Source of the DNA: Labilithrix luteola
GTDB lineage: Bacteria; Myxococcota_A; Polyangia; Polyangiales; Polyangiaceae
Direction of reading: 5' to 3'
NCBI GenBank assembly: GCA_026225435.1
Contig: JAMFST010001113.1
Coordinates: forward strand, 1-9,451
DNA length: 9,451 bases
In this document: one piece after another, positions 1-5,712 of the stretch
Position numbering within the stretch: position 1 is the stretch's first letter
Layout of the letters: each line of letters starts with the position of its first letter
Translations under genes and position numbers: made by a program
Notes under the pieces: generated by a model
The model's input: only the letters and a program-made list of their open reading frames with translations
Told to the model about the DNA's origin: nothing
The model's database searches: none

Positions 1-1
1 G

Positions 2-1669
2 GTGACGAAGCTCTCGCTGCGTGGAACGGCGAGCACCCCGGCGGGTGCGGCGTACGCGATGCGCGAGGACGGCTCGGTCGTCGTCGCCGGTGCGGAGCTG
101 GCGACCGAGCTGCTGCTGCCGAGCGACCGCCTTCGCGACCGGGTGATCGCGCCGTACCCGCTGACCCGGCTGCTGCGCTTCGTGGAGACCGCGCCGGGGC
201 GCCGCCTCGAGCTCTCGCGCAACGGGACGGACACGTTCCGGCTCGCCGATGGGCGCCGGGCAGCGCGCGCGGCCACCGATGCCATGGCGGTGGGGCTCGC
301 GGACCTGCGGGTGGAGCGGTTCCTCGCGCCCGACGACGCGGCGGCCCGCGCGCTCGCGGCGAACGCGGTGCAGACGATCGAGCTGTCGCCGACCGAGGGG
401 CGGCCGCCGTCGACGCTGCGGTTCGGCGGTGCCTGTCCGGGGCATGACGAAGAGACGGTTGCGGCGCGCGACGTCCCGACGCCGTTCGTCGGCTGCGTGA
501 CGACGGGGGCGCTGGCGGCGCTGCTGCCGGACGACGGCGCGCTGGTCGAGCGGCACCTGTTCCAGGCGAAGGCCGACGAGGTCAGCTCGCTGCTCCTGCG
601 CACGCCGGGCGCGCAGCTCGACCTCGCGCGCAAGGGGGCGGGCTGGCACGAGCGCGCGCCCGCGGATCGCGATCTCGATCCGGGCGAGTCGGATGCCGCC
701 ACTGCGTTGCTCGAGGCGCTCGTCGCGGCGGAAGGGGCGCCACACCCGCTCGCGACACCGCCGTCACCATCGCTCGCGGCGCGTGATCATCTGGCGGCGT
801 TGCGGGCAGGGGAGCCCGCCGCCGACGAGGAGCTCGCCTGGGCGCCGGCCGGCGCGGGAGCAGAGACGAGCGAGCTGACCCTGGCGCCGGAGATCCGCGC
901 GCTGCTCGAGCCGACGATCCACAGCGTCAAGCCGCTCGCCTTGTGGACTCCGCCGCTCGATCCGGCCCGGGTGGCCGCGGTCGACGTCGTCACGGTGGGG
1001 TGCCCCGGGCACGAGCAGCGGATCGAGCGGGCCGCCAACGGCTGGTCGCTGGTGCAGCCGGTGCGCGCGGCGGCGGATCAGGCCGGGGTCATCGACCTCG
1101 TCGACGCGGTGGTCCACGCGCGTGCCCGTCGCTGGATCGACCAGGCGACGGTGCCGGCGGGGGCTTGCCCGGGCGTTGCGCTGTCGGCCGGAGGGCACTC
1201 GCTCGGGTGTCTGGCGTTCGGCGACGGCGACGGTGCGGAGATCATTCCTGCGGAGGGCGCACCGTCGTTCGCCACCCTCGACCCGGCGCTCGCGGCGCGC
1301 GCGTGCCGCTGGTACGTGGACCGGCATGCCTTCGCCCTTCCCGCGCCGCACGCGGACCAGGCGGCCCTTGTAACGTTGATCCGATCCGGTCGAAGGTTAC
1401 AACTCTCGCGGACGGATCCGGCGCCCGCACCCGCCGATGCGCTGGCCACCCTCGACGGCCTGGTCGCCGATGACGTGGTCCACCTCGGTCCCGCGCGACC
1501 CGAGGATCAGCTCGACCCGCCCGGGCTCGAAGTGGACACCGGCGCCGCTCGTCTCCGCTTCGGTGCCGTCATCGGCGGCGTACGCCGCGCCACCGTGAGC
1601 GGGGTTCCGGCCGTGTTCGCCATCGATGCGGCGCGACTCGAACCGGTCTTTCGCGCCGCGCCGCGCTGA
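2..1669 (+). CDS. DUF4340-like multi-repeat protein, probably 5'-truncated by the window edge
   Basis: The reading frame is open from the first bases to a TGA at 1667-1669. The GTG at 2 could be a start, but the first residues already look like the interior of a DUF4340-like domain and the usual N-terminal membrane helix is missing, so the true start is probably outside the window. About 555 residues are visible. Four units recur at about residues 44-108, 183-245, 308-379 and 437-495. Each has a hydrophobic strand, a turn like LELSRNG or LQLSR, and then an Ala/Asp-rich helix. Between them lie beta-rich segments with Val/Phe-Ala patches, as at 530-550. CPGH occurs twice (Cys145, Cys334). DUF4340 proteins often accompany gliding/ABC-export genes (GldG-type); this follows from the family, and no such gene is visible here. 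The exact function is unknown. A run of AT-rich rare codons lies at about 1367-1402. Confidence 0.7.
   Translation: MTKLSLRGTASTPAGAAYAMREDGSVVVAGAELATELLLPSDRLRDRVIAPYPLTRLLRFVETAPGRRLELSRNGTDTFRLADGRRAARAATDAMAVGLADLRVERFLAPDDAAARALAANAVQTIELSPTEGRPPSTLRFGGACPGHDEETVAARDVPTPFVGCVTTGALAALLPDDGALVERHLFQAKADEVSSLLLRTPGAQLDLARKGAGWHERAPADRDLDPGESDAATALLEALVAAEGAPHPLATPPSPSLAARDHLAALRAGEPAADEELAWAPAGAGAETSELTLAPEIRALLEPTIHSVKPLALWTPPLDPARVAAVDVVTVGCPGHEQRIERAANGWSLVQPVRAAADQAGVIDLVDAVVHARARRWIDQATVPAGACPGVALSAGGHSLGCLAFGDGDGAEIIPAEGAPSFATLDPALAARACRWYVDRHAFALPAPHADQAALVTLIRSGRRLQLSRTDPAPAPADALATLDGLVADDVVHLGPARPEDQLDPPGLEVDTGAARLRFGAVIGGVRRATVSGVPAVFAIDAARLEPVFRAAPR
1368..1402. repeat. 35-bp imperfect palindrome inside the DUF4340-like gene
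   Basis: TTGTAAC (1368-1374) is mirrored perfectly by GTTACAA (1396-1402). Further in, TT/AA (1376-1377 with 1393-1394) and CCG/CGG (1381-1383 with 1387-1389) pair about the same centre at 1385, so 12 of 17 symmetric positions are complementary. The element lies in frame in a coding region and uses codons such as GTA, TTG, CGA, AGG, TTA and CAA, which contrast with the GC-ending codons around it. It resembles a dyad operator or protein-binding site, but no function can be assigned from sequence alone. Confidence 0.5.
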
Positions 1670-1723
1670 TCGCGCGCTCTCCTCTTGTCGCCTTGGCGCG
1701 GCCGGGGCACAACCTCGCGCGCC

Positions 1724-2605
1724 GTGGCCAAGCCGATCGTGAAGTGGGCGGGGGGGAAATCGAGCCTGTTGGCGGAGCTCCGCGCGCGCATCCCGGCCGA
1801 GGTCCGCACCTACGCCGAGCCCTTCGCCGGTGGTGCTGCGCTCTTCTTCGACCTGGCGAGCCGCCGCGACCCGCGCCTGCCCGCGAGCGAGCGGCGTCAC
1901 TTCGACCGCGCCATCCTCTGCGACCAGAACGAGGACCTCGTCGCCACCTACCGCGCCGTGCGTGACGAGCTCGACGCGCTCATCGCCCGCCTCGCCGGCT
2001 ACACCAATGACCGCGATCTGTTCTACGAGACCCGCGCGCTCGACCCTCGCGGGATGAGCGACGTCGAGCGGGCGGCGCGCATGCTGTTCCTCAACAAGAC
2101 TTGCTACAATGGCCTCTGGCGCGTGAACCAGGACGGGCGCTTCAACGTCCCCTTCGGTCGCTACAAGAGCCCACGCATCCTCGACGAGCAGCGGCTGCGC
2201 AGCGCGTCGGAGGCCTTGCAAGGGGTGGAGGTCTCGGTCTCCGACTTCATCGGCGTGACGCAGAAGCTGGGCGCCGGCGACTTCGTCTACCTCGACCCGC
2301 CGTACGCGCCGCTGACCAAGACGGCGAACTTCACCTCGTACGCAAGCGGTGGCTTCGGGCTCGCCGATCACCAGCGGCTCGCCGCGGAGCTGGCCGATCT
2401 CGCCAAGCGCGGAGTGATGGGGATGCTGTCCAACGCGGACACGCCGACCATGCGCGCGCTGTACGCCGATCACGGCTTCAGCGTGCACGAGGTGAACGCG
2501 CCCCGCGCCATCAACTCCGACGCCGCCAAGCGCGGTGGGGCGCGCGAGCTGCTCGTCACCAGCTGGCCGACAGCTCCGGCGGCCCCCTCGGCGCGCGCCT
2601 CGTGA
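1724..2605 (+). CDS. dam: D12-class DNA adenine N6-methyltransferase (Dam-type)
   Basis: Predicted to transfer a methyl group from S-adenosylmethionine to the N6 of adenine in DNA. The GTG at 1724 is preferred because it begins VAKPIVKWAGGK, the usual N-terminus of this family (KWAGGK, residues 7-12). A TTG at 1685 would add 13 atypical residues. The protein is 293 residues. The SAM-binding motif EPFAGG is at 32-37 and the catalytic motif DPPY at 191-194. The segment from Tyr128 (YNGLWRVN, then RFNVPFGRYK) closely matches the DNA-recognition loop of E. coli Dam (YNGLCRYN, then EFNVPFGRYK). GATC specificity is therefore the best inference, though untested. No restriction endonuclease gene adjoins it, so it looks like an orphan methylase. 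Its stop overlaps the next start (GTGA, 2602-2605), suggesting translational coupling. Confidence 0.93.
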   Translation: MAKPIVKWAGGKSSLLAELRARIPAEVRTYAEPFAGGAALFFDLASRRDPRLPASERRHFDRAILCDQNEDLVATYRAVRDELDALIARLAGYTNDRDLFYETRALDPRGMSDVERAARMLFLNKTCYNGLWRVNQDGRFNVPFGRYKSPRILDEQRLRSASEALQGVEVSVSDFIGVTQKLGAGDFVYLDPPYAPLTKTANFTSYASGGFGLADHQRLAAELADLAKRGVMGMLSNADTPTMRALYADHGFSVHEVNAPRAINSDAAKRGGARELLVTSWPTAPAAPSARAS

Positions 2606-3210
2606 ACGACGAGACCGAGGCGTACATCCGCCAGAAGGTGAAGGCGGAGCTGCGCAAGCGCCTCCGCGCCGTCCGCCATACCGCACCGGCGGAGGCCTGC
2701 GCGCAGCGCTCGCGGAAGATCGTGGCGCAGCTCGAAGGTCTCGAGGTGCTGCAGAAGGCGCGCTCGGTGGCGCTCTTCTGGCCGATGGAGGCGCGTCACG
2801 AGGTGGACCTGCGCCCGCTCGACACCAGCCTGCGCGCGCGCGGCGTGACCGTGGCGTACCCGTCGGTCGACGAGGAGACGCGGGTGATGGTGTTCCGGAG
2901 CGTCGCCGACGTGACCCTCCTGGACGAGCGCGGCCTCGGTTTCGCCGAGCCGTCTCCGGACTGGCCGCTGCTCGGTCGCGGCGAGCTCGACGTCATCGTG
3001 GTCCCGGCGATTGCCATCGACCCGCGTGGCCACCGCATCGGCTACGGCGCCGGCTTCTACGACCGCACCCTCCCCGACGTCGCCCCTCCGGCGGTCACCG
3101 TGGCGGTTGCCTACGATTACCAGCTGGTCGCCGACGTCCCCGACACCGCGGGGGACGTGCCGGTCGACTGGATCGTCACCGACACGCGGGTCCTCGCCGC
3201 CGAGCGGTGA
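2602..3210 (+). CDS. 5-formyltetrahydrofolate cyclo-ligase (MTHFS / YgfA family)
   Basis: Predicted cytoplasmic enzyme that uses ATP to convert 5-formyltetrahydrofolate to 5,10-methenyltetrahydrofolate, returning it to the one-carbon pool. At 202 residues it has the usual family length. Family signatures seen are an Arg/Lys-rich N-terminal helix (residues 11-25), FWPMEARHEVDLRPL (59-73, the LYxP...EVDT region), a Gly-Leu-Gly-Phe-Ala-Glu-Pro loop (111-117), VPAIAIDPRGHRIGYGAGFYD (134-154, the nucleotide/folate loop with its Gly-rich YD ending), and a C-terminal VDWIVTDTRVL. The GTG start at 2602 overlaps the TGA of the methylase gene. No Shine-Dalgarno sequence is visible, so translation probably depends on coupling. 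The pairing with a methylase may reflect a shared one-carbon/SAM theme or simply compact packing. Confidence 0.93.
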   Translation: MNDETEAYIRQKVKAELRKRLRAVRHTAPAEACAQRSRKIVAQLEGLEVLQKARSVALFWPMEARHEVDLRPLDTSLRARGVTVAYPSVDEETRVMVFRSVADVTLLDERGLGFAEPSPDWPLLGRGELDVIVVPAIAIDPRGHRIGYGAGFYDRTLPDVAPPAVTVAVAYDYQLVADVPDTAGDVPVDWIVTDTRVLAAER

Positions 3211-3237
3211 AAATCGACCGCCGGTGCGGCGCTGGGT

Positions 3238-3265
3238 TGATCAAACGCGCCGGGTGCGGCCATCT
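3238..3265 (+). promoter_or_regulatory. Candidate ECF-type promoter of the sigma factor gene (TGATCAAA-N14-CCATCT)
   Basis: TGATCAAA (3238-3245) and CCATCT (3260-3265) are separated by 14 bases and end 9 bases before the ATG at 3275. The same two boxes with the same spacing occur at 4477-4504 before another gene of this module. The sequence running into the ATG is also shared (ATCGRGYGATG). Box spacing fits -35/-10 elements of ECF sigma factors. The start of transcription would fall at or within a few bases of the ATG, consistent with the lack of a good ribosome binding site. The TTGATCAA palindrome at 3237-3244 contains a GATC site. Function is inferred from recurrence, not from a match to a known ECF consensus. 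Confidence 0.6.
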
Positions 3266-3274
3266 GATCGAGCG

Positions 3275-3877
3275 ATGCCCGCGCCCGCGCTCCTCCGCGT
3301 CGTCCCGCCCGCGGTTGCGGTCCGGGACGCGCCGCGCGACGTGGCGAGCGACCACGCCCGGGTGCGCCGGGTGGTGCGCGAGCAGTACGCGCCGGTGTGG
3401 CGCCTCCTGCGCCGCATGGGGCTGCCCGCGGACCTCGCCGAGGACGGTGCGCAGCAGGTGTTCGTGGTGTTCGCCCGTCGCCTGCAGGAGATCGTGCCCG
3501 CCGCCGAGCGCTCGTTCCTCTTCGCCACCGCCATCCGCGTCGCCGCCGATCTGCGCAAGCAGGCGAGCCGGGGGAGCCGCGGGCGCGAGGTGGCCGACGA
3601 GGCGGAGCTGTCGGCCGCCGAGGCGCCGCTCGCCAGCCTGGACACCGCGCTCGACGAGCGACGCGCGCGCCGGCTGCTTGACGACCTGCTCGCCGGGCTC
3701 CCGGACGAGCTGCGCGAGGTGCTCGTGATGTGCGACATCGAGGAGCTGACGATGGCCAGCGTCGCCGAGGTGCTCAAGCTACCCGCAGGGACCGTCGCAT
3801 CCCGCTTGCGGCGCGCGCGGCAAGTGTTCGGTGAGCGCGCCGGGGCGCTGCGGGCGCGGCTGGAGGGGGAGCGATGA
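3275..3877 (+). CDS. ECF-like sigma-70 family RNA polymerase sigma factor
   Basis: Directs RNA polymerase to a specific promoter set. The 200-residue length and two-domain layout are typical of ECF (group 4) sigma factors. Region 2 covers about residues 28-98 (EQYAPVWRLLRRMG, then LAEDGAQQVFVVFARRL, then SFLFATAIRVAADLRKQ). A charged, Ala/Glu-rich linker follows (99-127). Region 4 covers about 128-188, with LPDELREVLVM and a helix-turn-helix at about 158-183 (VAEVLKLPAGTVASRLRRAR). ATG 3275 is chosen because the residues before it read through the upstream gene in another frame and are not sigma-like. No good Shine-Dalgarno sequence precedes it, consistent with a leaderless mRNA from the promoter at 3238-3265. 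The TGA overlaps the ATG of the next gene (ATGA, 3874-3877), the arrangement usual for a sigma factor and its regulator. The ECF subgroup cannot be fixed here. Confidence 0.9.
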   Translation: MPAPALLRVVPPAVAVRDAPRDVASDHARVRRVVREQYAPVWRLLRRMGLPADLAEDGAQQVFVVFARRLQEIVPAAERSFLFATAIRVAADLRKQASRGSRGREVADEAELSAAEAPLASLDTALDERRARRLLDDLLAGLPDELREVLVMCDIEELTMASVAEVLKLPAGTVASRLRRARQVFGERAGALRARLEGER

Positions 3878-4479
3878 GCGAGCCCCGCACGGAAGACGAG
3901 GTGTTCGCGGAGCGCCTGCTCGCCGCGGGACGGCGGGAGACGCCGGACCCGCAGGCGGAGATCCGCGCCGCGCAGGCCGCGGAGGACGCGCTCGCGGCGC
4001 CGGTGGCGGCGATGGACGTGCCGGCCGTGGAGATGTTGCCCTCCGAATCAACGCGGTCGTCGCGGCCCGATACCGTGCGCCGCCTTCGTTATGCCGTCGG
4101 CGCGCTCTCCACTGCCGCGGCGCTGCTGCTCGTGGGGTCGGGCCTGTTCCTCAAGAAGCAGAGCGACGAGAGCGCGGCGCAAGCCGTGGCTGCCGAGGCC
4201 CAGCGGCAAGATCTGCAGAACCAGATCGACGTCGCGAAGGCCGAGGCTGACAAGGGGGCGGCCGCGGTGAAGTCCGCGACGGCCGCTCTGTCGTCCGCCA
4301 AGGACGACGCGGCGCGCGCCCAGGCGCAGCACGATCTCGACATCGCCATGCAGAAGCAGGGGGCTGCCAACGCGGCGGTCGGGCGCGCGGTTCGCACGGA
4401 CACGAAGCGGCAGCAGACGGGCATCGCCGCTCCCTGCACCTGCTCGAAGCTCGATCCGCTTTGTGGCTGCATCCAGTGA
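3874..4479 (+). CDS. Single-pass membrane coiled-coil protein with C-terminal CxxxDPLCG tail (possible anti-sigma partner)
   Basis: Not a recognised family. The 201 residues comprise an acidic, Ala-rich N-terminal region (1-66), a basic stretch (RRLR), one membrane segment at about 73-93, and a long Ala/Gln/Asp helical region likely to form a coiled coil (about 97-165). The tail has four cysteines (188, 190, 197, 199) and contains CSKLDPLCG. The positive-inside rule puts the N-terminus in the cytoplasm and the cysteine tail outside. A strong ribosome binding site (GGAGG, 3862-3866) lies 7 bases before the ATG, which overlaps the sigma factor stop. Position and topology suggest it controls the sigma factor, but no HxxxCxxC zinc anti-sigma motif is present, so that role is inferred from context only. 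It could instead be an envelope protein of unknown function co-expressed with the sigma factor. Confidence 0.85.
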   Translation: MSEPRTEDEVFAERLLAAGRRETPDPQAEIRAAQAAEDALAAPVAAMDVPAVEMLPSESTRSSRPDTVRRLRYAVGALSTAAALLLVGSGLFLKKQSDESAAQAVAAEAQRQDLQNQIDVAKAEADKGAAAVKSATAALSSAKDDAARAQAQHDLDIAMQKQGAANAAVGRAVRTDTKRQQTGIAAPCTCSKLDPLCGCIQ

Positions 4480-4504
4480 TCAAAGACGGTGCGGGCCGCC
4501 ATCT
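4477..4504 (+). promoter_or_regulatory. Second copy of the candidate ECF promoter (TGATCAAA-N14-CCATCT)
   Basis: TGATCAAA (4477-4484) begins on the TGA stop of the preceding gene, and CCATCT (4499-4504) follows after 14 bases, exactly the spacing seen at 3238-3265. Seven of the 14 spacer bases also match. The ATG at 4513 starts 8 bases later, against 9 in the first copy, and both copies run into it through ATCGRGYG. The predicted transcription start is therefore at or next to the ATG. The downstream gene is likely under the same sigma factor, with the caveat that only two copies are visible. Confidence 0.6.
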
Positions 4505-4512
4505 ATCGGGTG

Positions 4513-5217
4513 ATGGAAACGAACGCGAGCTCGGTGGTCACCTCGTTGCGCGCGCTGGCGGAGCTGGAGGACGAGCGCATCGCCGCGGAACGAGAGCGGC
4601 GCCTCGAAGCGATCCGCGCCACGGAGGCGGCGGAGACCCGTCAGCGGGAAGAAGAGGCGGAGCGGCGGCGGCGCGAAGAGGACGAACGGGTCGCCGTGAC
4701 CACCGCCGCCGTCGAGCGCGTGCGCCTCGAGCACGAGGAGGAACGCCGCCGGAAGGAGCGCCAGGCCGATGCGACGCGGGTTGCCGGCGAGCGTCTGCGC
4801 GAGGCCGAGGAGATCCTCGCGAGCCGCCGCACCGGATCACGCCTCGGCAGCTTCTTCCGGCTGGCGCACGTTCTGTCGACCGTCTCGCTCGCGATCGGGC
4901 TCATCGTCTGCGCCGAGGAGTTGCGCGATGCCCGCAAGGAGCGGAGCGTCCTCTCGCGTACGGTCGACGGCGACGCGGACGACCTCCGCGCGGCGCGCCT
5001 GGCGCACGACGAGCTCGCGCGCAACTACGGCGTGGCGCTCGAAGCGGCGCGAAACGCCGTGCGACCGCTCCCGGTGCTTCCAGTACCGAGCGATGCTCCC
5101 ACCGCCGCCACCACTGCCGCTGCGCCGCACCGCCACGACATCGCCGCGCCGCCATCGCAGCCGCCGCACCTCTCCCGAGGATGCGACGCGCACGATCCGC
5201 TCTGCGGCGATCTGTAG
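4513..5217 (+). CDS. Single-pass membrane protein with long charged cytoplasmic coiled coil and C-terminal CxxxDPLCG tail
   Basis: Not a recognised family. From ATG 4513 it has 234 residues: a Glu/Arg-rich helical region very likely to form a coiled coil (about 10-102), one membrane segment at about 115-133, a short helical part, a Pro/Ala/His-rich linker (about 184-220), and a tail with Cys224 and Cys231 in CDAHDPLCG followed only by DL. Arg-rich residues before the membrane segment predict N-in, C-out. The C-terminal signature is shared with the preceding gene's product at identical cysteine spacing, although the rest of the proteins differ. ATG 4513 is preferred over GTG 4489 because it sits at the same distance from the upstream promoter-like element as the sigma factor ATG does. 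GTG 4489 would lie inside that element. The TAG stop directly abuts the convergent Fur-family gene's stop. Confidence 0.8.
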   Translation: METNASSVVTSLRALAELEDERIAAERERRLEAIRATEAAETRQREEEAERRRREEDERVAVTTAAVERVRLEHEEERRRKERQADATRVAGERLREAEEILASRRTGSRLGSFFRLAHVLSTVSLAIGLIVCAEELRDARKERSVLSRTVDGDADDLRAARLAHDELARNYGVALEAARNAVRPLPVLPVPSDAPTAATTAAAPHRHDIAAPPSQPPHLSRGCDAHDPLCGDL

Positions 5218-5712
5218 CTAGTTGCGCTTGCCGGTGGCCGCTGCTGCCTTCAGGCAGTCGGGGCACACGCCGTACATCTCGTGCTTGTGGCTGCGGAGCT
5301 CGAACCCGTAGCGGTGGGCGATCTCTTCCTGCAGCGTCTCGATGCGCGGCTCCTCGAACTCGGTGATCGAGCTGCACTGCACGCAGATCAGATGATCGTG
5401 GTGCGCCTCGTCGTCCGCCAGCTCGTAGCGGGTCAGCCCGTCGCCGAACTTGCGCTCGAAGGCCACGCCGCACTCGGCCAGTAGCTTGAGCGTGCGGTAC
5501 ACCGTGGCGTAGCCGACCTTCGGATCCTGCTCGCGCACCTGCGCCAGCAGCTCCTCGATCGACACGTGGTTCGGTGCGGCGAAGAAGGTCTCGACGATCA
5601 GGCGCCGCTGGTCGGTCGACCGCAGCCCCTTCTTCGCCATGTGCTCCTGGAGGCGCTCGCGAAAGTGCTCCAGGTTGGGGGCGTCGTGACGGTGGTCGCT
5701 CGACTCGTTCAC
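5218..5712 (-). CDS. Fur-family metal-dependent transcriptional regulator
   Basis: Predicted cytoplasmic dimeric repressor that binds DNA when loaded with metal. It is 164 residues, slightly longer than usual owing to about 15 extra N-terminal residues. The winged-helix part (about 17-88) contains the recognition helix GYATVYRTLKLLAE (67-80). The metal region has HHDHLICVQC (104-113), and two CxxC pairs (Cys110/Cys113, Cys150/Cys153) form the usual structural zinc site. The pattern (HHDH, then EFEEPRIETLQEEIA, then GVCPDC) is closest to Fur, but Zur, PerR or Mur cannot be excluded from sequence alone. The GTG start overlaps the TGA of the thioredoxin/rhodanese gene (GTGA, 5712-5709), and a plausible GAGAGG ribosome site lies six bases upstream. 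Translation is probably coupled to that gene. No Fur box was recognised nearby. Confidence 0.93.
   Translation of the reverse strand: MNESSDHRHDAPNLEHFRERLQEHMAKKGLRSTDQRRLIVETFFAAPNHVSIEELLAQVREQDPKVGYATVYRTLKLLAECGVAFERKFGDGLTRYELADDEAHHDHLICVQCSSITEFEEPRIETLQEEIAHRYGFELRSHKHEMYGVCPDCLKAAAATGKRN

Noticed and set aside
664..681. Three GATC sites at six-base intervals
   Set aside because: They arise from three GAT aspartate codons in an Asp-rich stretch (DRDLDP); no sign of a functional cluster.
1397..2686. Long minus-strand open frame (429 codons) opposite the methylase
   Set aside because: The methylase on the other strand has all family motifs; this frame has none and crosses three genes.
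3220..3260. Near-repeat GCCGGTGCGGC / GCCGGGTGCGGC before the sigma factor gene
   Set aside because: It is GC-rich and short, and partly inside the promoter spacer; the shared TGATCAAA/CCATCT boxes explain the region better.
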